From NCBI RefSeq assembly GCF_036417845.1, contig NC_089978.1, positions 126,944,183-127,008,182 of the forward strand: a DNA stretch of 64,000 nt. The letters are read 5' to 3'. This document shows positions 1-38,575 of this stretch, in pieces (positions within the stretch are counted from its first letter, which is position 1; each line of letters begins with the position of its first letter). The notes beneath the pieces are model-generated. The model was not told where the DNA came from. It did not search any database and saw nothing but the letters and a program-made list of their open reading frames with translations. The stretch comes from Apteryx mantelli. Taxonomy: Eukaryota; Chordata; Aves; Apterygiformes; Apterygidae. A program made the position numbers and the translations under genes.

Positions 1-28563
<28,563 letters not shown>

Positions 28564-28930
28564 AGCTGTTGACGTGCCCCCTCGCTCGGCCGTAAAGCGC
28601 AACCGGGCTTTCCCCCCGCCACCCCTCCCCGCTTGCCCCGCATGCCCAATTCCCTTCCCTGTCGCCCCGCGGCTGTCGTGAAGTTGAGGGCGCTGGCCGT
28701 AAAGTGAGGAAGCCTGTCAAAACAGGCGGGCGATCGCGGGAGGGTGGGGCGAGGCGGTGCTGGGCCGGGCGTGTGGCGGCGGGGCCACCGCTGTGCCCCT
28801 TAGGGCACCTGAATGACTTTTACCGGCATTAGTGCGGAACTAGACTAGCCGCAAGGAAGCGGCGTGTGAGGGTAGGGAGCGGACCCTCAGGAGCCGTGGC
28901 TGTGAGGAGGCAACGGCTAAACAGACTCCA

Positions 28931-28955
28931 GGGGCGGGGCCATGAGGGGCGGGGG
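28931..28955 (+). promoter_or_regulatory. Paired GC boxes (Sp/KLF-like)
   Basis: GGGGCGGGGC at 28931-28940 and GGGGCGGGGG at 28946-28955, 15 bp apart, about 370-390 bp upstream of the TBC1D23 ATG. Motif match only. Confidence 0.6.
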
Positions 28956-29119
28956 GAGAGGCGGCCGTTGGCCCGCCCAGGCGGCCGTTACCGGCCGGCG
29001 GGAGACGTGCGCGGCGCGGCGGCGCCGGGCTGGTCTCGGCCGAGGCTCGCCAGAGCTGGGCTAACAGAAATCTCCCTTCGGCAGTCAGCGACTCGTTTGC
29101 AGGTTACCCCGTGCTGAAC

Positions 29120-30340
29120 CGGGGGCGCGTGTCGCCAGCTTCAGCAAGGCTGCGGTACGTCGGGCGGAGCAGGAGCATCCCTCCGGCGGAGGTGGGCACA
29201 CCGGCGTGGAGGAGAGGCCGACAGGGATTTTCGCACCTCTTGTGTATGAAGGGGGGATCTGGCACCTGACCTGCTGCTGCATGTGCCATTCAGCTCCCGG
29301 CCTTTTCCTGTACTGTTTAAGTTTGGGTAGTAGGGAAGGAAAATCCCTATTGCAAGTACCGATCAAAAGCAACTCCAGATGTCTTCCTCTTGAAAATTTA
29401 GGAATTTATTTCCCAGGCAGGGAAGATTTTCAGTGAAAGATTATTTGTAATGAACAGTTTTACCATGTAAAGTGTTCTTATTAAATATCTTTCCCTACTG
29501 TCAGTATTTTGCCAGAATACACTCCACGAATCAGAAATAAAATTCATAATTTATACACAAAACCCTATTAGAATGGTTTGCAAGAGCTAAAAATCATCTG
29601 ATAACATTCACTGTTAACCCTGGATAGAAAACCATTAAAGCTTTTGAACATGCACGTTCCCTACCCATTCAACACCCTCAAAGAAAAAAAAAAAGTAGTA
29701 TAGGTCTGTGAAAGTTAAAAAAGGCGATTCAAGTAATTTCTACAAGGAATAACAGCGCCACCTAATGATAAATTAGCGTCCTTACACTTGTCTATTTTAC
29801 TCTCACAGCTTGCCTCAGCATATGTTCCAGCTGTGTAAACGCCCAGACTTTAGTAGGACTGCTGCTGTGAGAAAAGACAGATGCTCGCTTAACTGTGTAG
29901 GATCCAGTTCCCAAACATTCAAGAATACTAATGGAAAGGTAATTTACCATGTTTTCACGCACATATTTGTTTCTCAGGAAAGATTACATGAATAATCCTA
30001 TTCAAGAAAGATATTTTACAGCATCAAACCAAACTCAGACAAAAAATATGTGTTATGAAGGAGAGGGTACTATCTGTATTCCTTTCCTCCTTTTACCATT
30101 TCATAGATATTTAAAAAGCATGTTTTTTTAAAAATCTACTTATCATTACTCAGGAAAAACACTTTGTACAATGTACATCAGGCATTAATAACGGTAAATA
30201 ATAACATACCACCAGCCAGGGCACCCCTAAGCCTTGACGCACGCTTGCAATTTGTGGAAAAGGTAGGGAAAAGAGGGAGGCATGGAAAAGAAGAAAGACT
30301 GGTTTCTTCTTTTTCAAACCTCTTCTCCTCTTCGTGTGCG
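29120..30340. other. Spacer between the two divergent promoters
   Basis: GC content falls to the AT-rich background between the two islands. No exon or repeat family recognised. Around 29752-29765 the sequence GCGCCACCTAATG is a partial match to an inverted CTCF core; too weak to call. Confidence 0.6.
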
Positions 30341-30416
30341 TCACCACGACGCTGGGGTTTCTTCGGGTGCAGCCGCTCCGTGAGGCGGATGGCTACCCTC
30401 GATCGCGGCGCCGGCC

Positions 30417-30497
30417 GCTCCGTGCGCGGCCCCGCTCCGTGCGCGGCCCCGCTCCGTGCGCGGCCCCGCTCCGTGCGCGGCCCCGCTCCGTGCGCGG
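30417..30497 (+). repeat. 17-bp tandem array, 4 full copies plus 13 bp
   Basis: Unit GCTCCGTGCGCGGCCCC repeats perfectly at 30417, 30434, 30451 and 30468, with a fifth copy starting at 30485 and diverging after 13 bp. Every copy adds CpGs and a TGCGCGG core. The array ends about 115 bp before the CMSS1 ATG, so it lies in the core promoter or 5' UTR. Confidence 0.98.
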
Positions 30498-30509
30498 TGC
30501 GCAGGCGCA
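30498..30509 (+). promoter_or_regulatory. NRF-1-like site
   Basis: TGCGCAGGCGCA is one base off the palindromic NRF-1 consensus TGCGCATGCGCA. It abuts the 17-bp array and lies about 100 bp upstream of the CMSS1 ATG, the usual place for a functional NRF-1 site at housekeeping genes. Confidence 0.7.
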
Positions 30510-30610
30510 GTCCGCGGGGGCCGGGGCCCGGCAGGAGGGGCGGGGCGCGCTTGCCGCGCCGCGCCGCCGCGCTTGCCCCCGCCCTCCCCGCGTGGCGGCG
30601 GCGCGGCAGC

Positions 30611-30671
30611 ATGGGGGATGTGCTGGAGGAGCCGTGGTGGGAGGTTGCGTCGGGAGCATGCAGCAGTCCAG
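30611..30671 (+). CDS. CMSS1: CMSS1 coding exon 1
   Basis: Reads MGDVLEEPWWEVASGACSSP plus one base, followed by donor GTACTC. The remembered human protein starts [21 protein letters not shown] and breaks at the same point and phase. The start has a strong context (A at -3, G at +4). CMSS1 is a nucleolar protein related to yeast Cms1, associated with the small-subunit processome; its helicase-like fold is encoded by later exons, which I could not find. The promoter is a CpG island head-to-head with TBC1D23, and the following intron hosts FILIP1L on the other strand. The call rests on a short exon, hence less than full certainty. Confidence 0.82.
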
Positions 30672-30779
30672 GTACTCGCCTTCCGGAGCTTCCTCCTCGT
30701 GCCGGACTTGAGACAGTCTTCCTAACAGCGGGGCTCCCCTCAGCCCCTTCCTTCTGTACCCGCTTTTTTTTCTTTTAAA

Positions 30780-32360
30780 TCCCCCCCACCCCGCTCTTTT
30801 CATTCTCGGTTTTTAATTTCCTCCTAGAGTTTTTTCCTCTCATTTGATTTTCCTTCCTGTGTCTCCCGCCAGCTTTTCCCTGCTTTCTGCCGATGCCTCC
30901 CATTTTTGCTTGTAAACAAATTCTCTGCAGCCCAGTGATATCTAATCTTCTATCCATCAGATTGGGTTAGTTAGGGGATGAACCAGCAAACTAGAATATA
31001 AACACTTAAAATAACAACAGAAATCCACCCCAAAAGAATATATTTAAGTGAAGTAAAAATAGAGGGGTGAGCGAGAGGAGGAAGTTGCTTGCTTTGAGGT
31101 CAGAGCTTAGCTGTCCCCTGCAGTCATCTAGCTTCTGAACTGTTGTCTTCCAAACTGAGCTTATTTAAGGAAACGATGTTGCACCTCTGCAAATCAGAGG
31201 AGCTGCATGTCTGTTGGTATAAGTTACCGAGGTGAAGTTATTTACAGTTTTGAAAGGCCTTAAAGACATTGCATCCATAGTAGAGCCTTTGGAGGGAAAA
31301 ATATCTGCAGTACTTGGAGAGCACCACCCATGTGATCACTGGAGCATCTCATATCATCCTGACATGCAATATTGTAAAAGGACAGAAGTTAAGTAACTTC
31401 TTTTCTCCAGCCATTTCTCTTAGGGGTATGGGATTAAGGCTAAACTGTCAGTTTTCCTGATGATAAAAGTATATGGCTCTTATACTTGGGTTTTTGTGAA
31501 TGGGTCTTAACGTGCTTTGCAGAGGAAATGTACAATGTGCTGCTTTTAATGTCAGAGTTCAATGTTATGCTATTGTGTTTTAGTGAAAGAAACTATAATG
31601 CACTTGATGCAACACTTGGGGAACTGAACCTTGTGAGAACACTGAGAAGTCTTGTGTATACCTGTGATTTTGGGGCCTATGTGAGGGGACCTTTAATTTT
31701 CATCAGGCTTCATCAGCCTTACTTGGTATAAGTGTTGAGTATCATAAGCTGATAAGGAGCTGATTGAACCTTGCAGTTGACAGCTGAGCCGACAGCTTGT
31801 GTATGTTTAATTAAAATGCTTATGGACATAAGTAAAAAGATACATGTTAGAGCTGACAGTCTGGTCAATAGGAATGACAGTCTGACAGACTGGGAAGGCT
31901 TCAGGCTAAGGTGATAGCTCCCTCACAGAGCTGATCTGGCTAAAAGACAACTCAAAAAAGGGGAGGGGAGGTTAATTTTGTAGTGTAGGAAGGTGTTACC
32001 AAGGCAGCTCGTATTTAGATTTTCTGTAGAACATTACCTTGCGGCAGAGGCAGGGTAAGGTGACCTATAGTGCAAATACTGTAGATTTGAGGAAGTTCAA
32101 GCTCTGCAGTAGCTCTGGAGAGTTAGACAGATCTAGGCAACTAAAAATGACTTTAAGACTTTTTACAATGCTGCTTCCCCCCCCCCTTCCCCCAACAATG
32201 TTATTAAGAGTTGGGGGATACCTGCAGCTCTGGGTGGACTGCAGATACTGAATTCTTTGGAGTCTTGACAATAGCAGCTGATCTCCTTTGAAAGGGTGCT
32301 TAGAGAATATTTTGAGAGGCAACTATGCAGAAATTGTATGTATATGATAAAGAAAAGATG
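30780..32360. other. Intronic stretch with no recognised element
   Basis: Start of CMSS1 intron 1. Pyrimidine-rich to about 30,950, then mixed sequence. An 81-codon open frame at 31486-31731 has no recognisable similarity and no splice or polyadenylation context. Confidence 0.55.
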
Positions 32361-32364
32361 AGTC

Positions 32365-32605
32365 TCTCCCTTAGTCTTTTCTAGGCTTAAGAAACCCAGT
32401 TTCCTAAGCCTCTGCTTGTACAGATGTGCTCTAAACCCCTGACCATCTTGGTAGCCCTCTGCTGGTCTCTCTCCAGTTTGTTGTTATTTCTCCTATACTG
32501 GGAGTCCCAAAATTAGGTAACGTATTCCAGATATGGCTTCACAAGTGCCAGGTAGAGACACTTCCCTCAGCTGTCTGGCTATGCTCTTGCTGGTTATTTC
32601 CCATG
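32365..32605 (-). mobile_element. CR1 LINE fragment, antisense to +
   Basis: Reads as reverse-complement CR1: GACCATCTTGGTAGCCCTCT, then a GGTCTCTCTCCAG segment, ATACTGGGAGTCCCAAAATT, and ATGGCTTCACAAGTGCCAGG. These are well-conserved CR1 phrases in the 3' part of ORF2. Both ends are missing. Confidence 0.88.
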
Positions 32606-32609
32606 GCTG

Positions 32610-35600
32610 ATTCATCCAAAACTAGGATTTTGGGGGTATGGAGAAAGTATAAGTATAAACTATCTATACAACTTATATACAGTACAAGAAGCTACTTCTT
32701 CCCCCTCCTCTGCTCAGAAGGAAGTATCAAAGATTTGAAGTATCTAGGTGCTTTGTCCCATTGTTTACTACATGTCAGATAATGATAATGAAAAATATAT
32801 GCAATTAGCTACAGTCCACTGAAGATGATTAAATGTTAATGTGTACTGCATCTTGTGGACACTATAAAATGCTTTAAAATCAGTTGACAGGAAACAGGAT
32901 GTCAGGGTTTACAAAATACATGGTAAACAGAGGTACAAGAATATAGTTTCCCGTTAGCTCTTTTGACAGACTTGAGCATGTTTATTTTTGTGAAACATTT
33001 AATCAAGTTCACTTAAAAAAAAAAAATTATTACCCAACTTTATTTGTTGACATGTTTTAAAAAGTATCTCTGTCAAAACTGCAGGTGCAAAGCAGAAAAA
33101 TTTGAAATGTATTTTTAAAATACGGCCTTTTGCCAAGTCCGTTAAGAGTAGCCATGGAATAAAAACTGACCAATAGAATATTCATCCCAATAACTCAGCC
33201 CTCAGAAGTGCAACTTTTAGTTAGAGGAAGCTACATTTAAGATGAAGTGTGTGTGAAAGATGTTCATATTAACTTAAAGGAAATGGAAACACAAAATATA
33301 TATCCCAATAAATGGATATGTAAGTAATTCTTCATCTTCTTTTGGCTGCATCATTAGAAATCATTATTTTAAGAATCTATATTAAAGATAAGGTACTTTT
33401 GAGACATAAGTGTTTACTCTCCTGTAAGTGGTTCATAGAAATTTTTAAAAAAGCTGAAGGGATTACCCATCTAATTACCTTGTCACGTGACACAAACTAA
33501 AGAACCTTGCTCAATAACTTCTTCAGCAAACCTTTAACTTTTAAAGATTTGTGGAGAGAGTGGTTAGGAATTACTGCCTCCTTATTAGTGTTGTTTAGTG
33601 TTACAGATGTCCCACATCATGTAACTGCAAGGCTGCAGGGTTTTTTTCTCTCCCTTTTAGCAGTTCATGTCGTAACTGTGTATGGTCTTGAATATCATTT
33701 TTTATATTGCATTCAGAACTAGAAGGGAGAGGATAAAGAATACTAAGGAATTCACTTAGTACTGGTGAAAGACACCAGTTCTTTCCTCTTCTCTTCAAGA
33801 ACAGAAAAAGCCCTTCTCACAGCGCTGTAAATGTCCATGTCTTGCCGGTAACCAGTGTGTTCGCCCCATCTCCCAAGCAGTTTGAGGAAGAAGGATGAGT
33901 TTCTGCTTTTCAGACATTGTTCCATTTTCCTTATTTTCTGTAACCACTCCTTGTCTTTCATTCTCCATGCTTTCTTTGTCTCCCTTAATCCCGTAAGTCA
34001 GCAATGTTCTCCTTTGTCACTTTGTTTACTTCTGTAAGAGCCTATGTGGGCCATGGCCATTGTGGGTGGAAATGATTTGTAGCATCCCAAGACAGGAGGA
34101 AAAGACAGGGAAACTCTTCCATGTCAGTACAGATAGGTGCGAAGTATGATATGGTACTATGGATGACGGTTTGCCAAAACTTGTGGGGTCCTTTGCATGC
34201 TCTACAGCGAAGGATGCTATTGCAGGAAGTAATTTCTTTTGCCAGCGGTTTTCTCTCTGCTCTGTAGACTGGGAGAAAAGGATGCCAATCAATTTGTGTG
34301 TGTGATGTGCAGCTAGTAGGAAGCAGACTATTCATTGCAGCACATTCAGTGAGAGTTTTGTTGCTTGATTGGAGCTGGGATCTGTTCGCTGATTTATCTG
34401 TGGAAAGGTTCGTCTTTTTTGGCTCATCCCATGAGTTACTGTCAATTCTGATGAAAGCAGTGATTTGTACTCAAGCTGCTTTTCAGATCTCTCTGATAAA
34501 CAAGTATATGAAGTTGACAGCTGCATTTTTGTAATTTGTGTTTTATTTCTTCACATTTACATACATCTATTCTGCGAGCTGCTGAACGTATCATGGATTT
34601 TATTTAGGTCTGAGCATATATCACATGTATGTAGCCTCAGGACTTATAGTTACCTGCGTATTTAGTGAATAAAATTTGAAGGCTTTTCTTTTTAATACAG
34701 CAGAATGATTCTTTAATTTCTGCAGTTTGTCGCAAATATGTCTTGTAGGGCAGATGCCGAAATAATTTTTCAGTAGACTGATCTTTTTAAACCTTCCCTG
34801 TTTTAAGTACTGACAGAGAATTTCTTGCGTAGCTGTTGAGGGAGGCATAGGTTTCTGTTGTGGGTTTGCAAAAATAGTCATGCAGGAGTGCTAATGTGTT
34901 GTACTGCCTCTGTGGTTAAGTTAAACTTTTAGCTGTGGAATAAAAAGGAAAAAAAAGGATAACTCAATGCATCAAAATTTCTCTTTGCTTCAGCAGAACA
35001 GTCCCAATTCTGACTGCGGTGCTGTGATCACCACCAGCTTTTGCTTTATTTAGGAATTAGAATTTGGTAGTTTTAATGAAAGACCTATGCGAATGGAGCT
35101 TTCCCGCAAATTATCAGTTGAGCCATTTAGACTGTTGGAATGCACTCTGTTAGGGGAAGAAGAATGAGGGAGACATTAATACCAGGGAAATAAATGAATC
35201 TTGTTGTTTTAAAACAGTACCTCATGTTAGTTGATATTACAGGAAATCTAGGGAGGATTGCTTACAATAATAGTATCTTGTTAGTTTTTACCTTCTAAAA
35301 TGGAACAGTCATGAATATTCTTGTTAGAGCAACAATTGCTATTTTTCAGAAAATACAACAGTTGTCTTGTATTTTTATACCACTGGCTTATATAGTCAGC
35401 GTCCCTTTGAAGACAAAGAACAAACCTGAAGCTTCTTCTAATATTTTGATTTTTGGGGGGCAGTGGCTGAAAGGAAACTTGAGTGAATTTTAAGCCTTTT
35501 AACAAAAGGTGTACTTTAAGAAAGAAGTAGAAAAGGCAAATTCTCTTATGGGTGAACTAGAACTACTTGTGCAAAGAATTAATTTGGTCAAAAAAACTTC

Positions 35601-36470
35601 ACTAAGGTAGAGTTATGAATGCAGTTACATATTTTACTTGAATTAGTTATGAATGCAGTTACCTATTTTGTTTGAACATGAACAGCTGAAAGGAAGGGCA
35701 AAACTGGGGAGGACTGCAAGAACAAAGTTGCACTTCTTTAAAGTTGCAACTTGAGTACTGTTATGCTTGACACAAATTTTGATCTGTTCTAGCAGAGACT
35801 GTTGAAGTGAACTGAAGGCTAAATACTATATTCTCATAAAATAGCAGAAGTTAATACAGCTAATATAAACAATAATATCCATCTCAATTCTTGCATCTGT
35901 TTTCCTAAGGTAATATTTGCATGGATACAGGTGGGGCTATATCACACTAGATAACTTATTGTGGAGAAAATGGTCCATCTTCAAATCACATTTCTGAACT
36001 GATGCTTGGCACAACAATGAGTTCTATTATTCTTTAAATGTATGCATTATGAAAGAGTAGATTTCTCCATCCCTCTCTTCATCCTGTCTTTACTAGCTGA
36101 CATAAAATACCCATAGTGAAACACTTTTTGACTAGACCAATCCCTCCTTCAACCCCTCTTCATTTGATTGACCGTGTATTCTTATAAACCTACCAAGACA
36201 ACACTAATACTGTTGTTATTTGTGGAGCATGTCAAAACTGAACTTATAATAGAAACATATTTGCAATCTTACTTGCTTTTCCACAATGAGAGCCAAATTC
36301 TGGATTTATACTAGCAAAGTGAGAGCAAAACTTGGTCCCTGCAGACATGCAGTTTACCTTTGGCTTTTAGGAATTTGTCTATGTCTTGCTGACCTGTGAC
36401 TGGCGACCATTCATGTGCTGACCGTGTGGATGGTTTTAGGCTTTTCCTCAATGGAAAGGACTGCTGTTGA
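32610..36470. other. Intronic stretch downstream of FILIP1L
   Basis: CMSS1 intron sequence beyond the FILIP1L 3' end. Holds a 34-bp tandem duplication (35611-35678) and an unexplained patch at 33,740-34,340 with several overlapping minus-strand open frames. Nothing else recognised. Confidence 0.55.
35611..35678. repeat. 34-bp tandem duplication
   Basis: Two adjacent copies beginning AGTTATGAATGCAGTTAC (35611 and 35645), differing at a few bases. Confidence 0.9.
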
Positions 36471-36492
36471 GGTTCAGATTACTTAAATCCAT

Positions 36493-36498
36493 TTTATT
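36493..36498 (-). terminator. Candidate poly(A) signal for long FILIP1L isoform
   Basis: AATAAA on the minus strand, 23 nt past the TAA of the FILIP1L downstream exon. This would give a very short 3' UTR, so a more distal site may also be used. Confidence 0.45.
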
Positions 36499-36520
36499 CT
36501 CAGAGATCATAGAGAATGAT

Positions 36521-36709
36521 TTACCTTCTCCCTCCACTTTGAAGGCAGGTTTTAGATACAGTCCTTATAATGTGTAGCTTTCCAGAACTGGTATCTTGGA
36601 GTGACTTGTTGAGATATCCAGCAGGAATTTTCACAGGTAATTTAGTTGTGCTCATAGGCTTTGGTTTGGGGATCCGAGTTGGAATTGCAGGACGGAAGGC
36701 ATCAGTAAT
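36521..36709 (-). CDS. FILIP1L: FILIP1L alternative last coding exon
   Basis: Minus-strand exon of 62 codons plus TAA, with acceptor TTTATTTCAAG before it. Reads ITDAFRPAIPTRIPKPKPMS, then TTKLPVKIPAGYLNKSLQDT and a tail ending QSGGRR. The RPxxPTRIP core followed by a basic, Pro-rich stretch resembles the remembered C-terminus of the paralogue FILIP1 (PRPTPTRIP, then Lys-rich). It starts in phase 0 and so joins in frame to the phase-0 GTAAGT donor at 50281-50276 in the giant FILIP1L exon. The spliced protein would replace the six-residue ending VSNVYN by this 62-residue tail. A 3' exon about this far downstream also exists in human FILIP1L, as I recall. Not seen directly: any transcript evidence. 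Confidence 0.78.
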   Translation of the reverse strand: MTDAFRPAIPTRIPKPKPMSTTKLPVKIPAGYLNKSLQDTSSGKLHIIRTVSKTCLQSGGRR

Positions 36710-37506
36710 CTTGAAATAAATCAAGAAAACAAGTTGTGTTAGGAGAGACTTATTGTATGTTTAGTTCTTTAATGTTCTTTTCACCTTCATGGAACTAAAC
36801 ACATTGCTGTCATTTAGAACTGTTTATCTGTCTAAGCTTCCTTTCCCTCCTTGATAATGAGTGTAGCTTTCAGTTTAACTTTTGTACTTGATCATTAAAT
36901 ATCAAAGAATCCAAAGGGACTGAAATCCTCTGCCTAACTAGAAGAGTATAAATTGAGGGCTTTTCTGTCAGCCATTTGGACAGCCATTAGGACAACAATG
37001 ACTGTGACTTTTTAAGAGAGATCAGAGGGGCTTCGGGGGCAGAAAACTGATAATTGGGAAACATCAGTTACTGCCCTCGAGGATGAACAAGTGCTGCAGT
37101 GCAAAGGCTGTGAATGGTGACTTCTCTGAGTGAATAAGTGCAGAAGCAAGTCTGGACTGAGTCCCAAGTAGCAGAAAATACCTAGTTCATGTTTTACTGA
37201 GAAACCCATTCTGTGATAGTGACCACAGTGTACACAAAGTGAATGCATTTGTAAGAGAGAACTCTCCCTCCAGAATTCAGCATAGTCATACTTAATTGCA
37301 AAAAAGTAACTGGATAAAAATAAGAATAGAAATTAAGATGAACACTGAAAAGGGGTAAAAACCTGTAAAGGCAAGTAGACTGTTTAAAAGACAGCATATC
37401 AGAAGCTTGGATTAAACACACACGGCCTATCACAAAGGTTTTGGTTTGACTTTTTAAATACCCTTTAGAGCTAAGCAACAGAGTAAAGGAAGCTGTTTGA
37501 AGTTTA

Positions 37507-37560
37507 AATATATATATATATATATATAAATGGAGTATATATTTTTTATATATATATATG
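37507..37560. repeat. (TA)n microsatellite, interrupted
   Basis: Two TA runs, 37507-37528 and about 37548-37560, split by a T-rich spacer, inside the CR1 relic. Confidence 0.92.
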
Positions 37561-38224
37561 TATAAATGGAAATGGTGCACAAATGAGGACAATAGAAAAC
37601 AGCACAGAAACTCTGGTGAGTTAAGTATGGATGAGAATGAGCTGGACCAAAACTTTTTGTGAGAAACAACTGAGAAGTGGCCAAAAAATCCTGCCTGACA
37701 TAAATAGTAATTTTTTTTCAAATACATCAGAATTGAAAAGCCCACCATTTGGCTGTTTATAATTGTATATGATAGGAATTCTCAAAGGGGTAAAGCCATA
37801 ATGAAAAAGCCAACATCCAATCTTAAATGTGTTCAGTATGGAGGAATTTGGGTAAAGTTCTTGCATCACAACTATGCTTAATGGAGCCTGAATGGGGAAA
37901 AAAGCACCTAGTCTAGCTGCAGTTTGAGAACAGATTGATAGGAAGAATAATAATAAATCTCCCAGAATCATATAGTATTTTCCCAAGAGTTCTGAAGGAC
38001 ATGATGTTTGAAATTGCTAAATCCTTAACAGTGATGTGCAGTCTACTATTGAAATTGCTGGTGGTGCTAAAGGAATGTAATGCCAAATTTAGAAGAAAGC
38101 TTCAGAAAATTCGTATGACTCCTGTATTGGTCAAACTGTAGAAATAACAATAAGGAGTAGCATGTTAATCCATATGATAAATTCTGTGATGAGATGGTTA
38201 CGGTTCTTGTCAAGGATGGTATTG

Positions 38225-38575
38225 CTTCAAGTACCTGTTAGATTATTACATAGCTATATGGGATCGTGTTGTCTGGCAGATATAAGCTATATCTAAATAT
38301 GCTGATGAACTAAGCAGTGCCTGGGAATGTTCCCGGGCGCTGGAACTCTGTTGCCAATGGGTGGTCTGTGTGCTGGATTTAACTCTGGAACAACTGGCAC
38401 CCTCAGGAACAATTCTGAGGCGTGATTTAGGAGTTAGCCGAGAGCACAGTTCATTTCCTGTAGGTAGTTTCCACGTGGCTAACCTGTTTCGGAGACTCAG
38501 GGAGTTTCTTGTGGCTTGAGCTGTCCTGTGCCTTAGTGTCAGAGGACAGACCCATGTGCATTTGGCTTACTCGTA
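38225..38575. mobile_element. Unidentified block interrupting the CR1 relic
   Basis: CR1 collinearity stops near 38,220 and resumes near 38,580. The ~330 bp between is less AT-rich and has no CR1 phrases. It could be a nested insertion (for example a solo LTR) or a highly diverged CR1 part. Ends and target-site duplication not resolved. Confidence 0.4.

Larger units (their letters stand above)
30345..30720 (+). promoter_or_regulatory. CpG island / promoter of CMSS1
   Basis: Dense CpG block over and upstream of CMSS1 exon 1, containing the 17-bp array and the NRF-1-like site. No TATA box. Typical of constitutively expressed ribosome-biogenesis genes. Confidence 0.85.

Noticed and set aside
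36521..36724. Reading this frame as an independent 67-residue protein starting MIYFK
   Set aside because: The first five codons lie in the polypyrimidine/acceptor region; the segment fits far better as a spliced FILIP1L exon starting at 36709.
37194..37748. 184-codon minus-strand frame with Ile/Tyr repeats
   Set aside because: Lies antisense within the CR1 relic and includes the TA microsatellite; no similarity to a protein.
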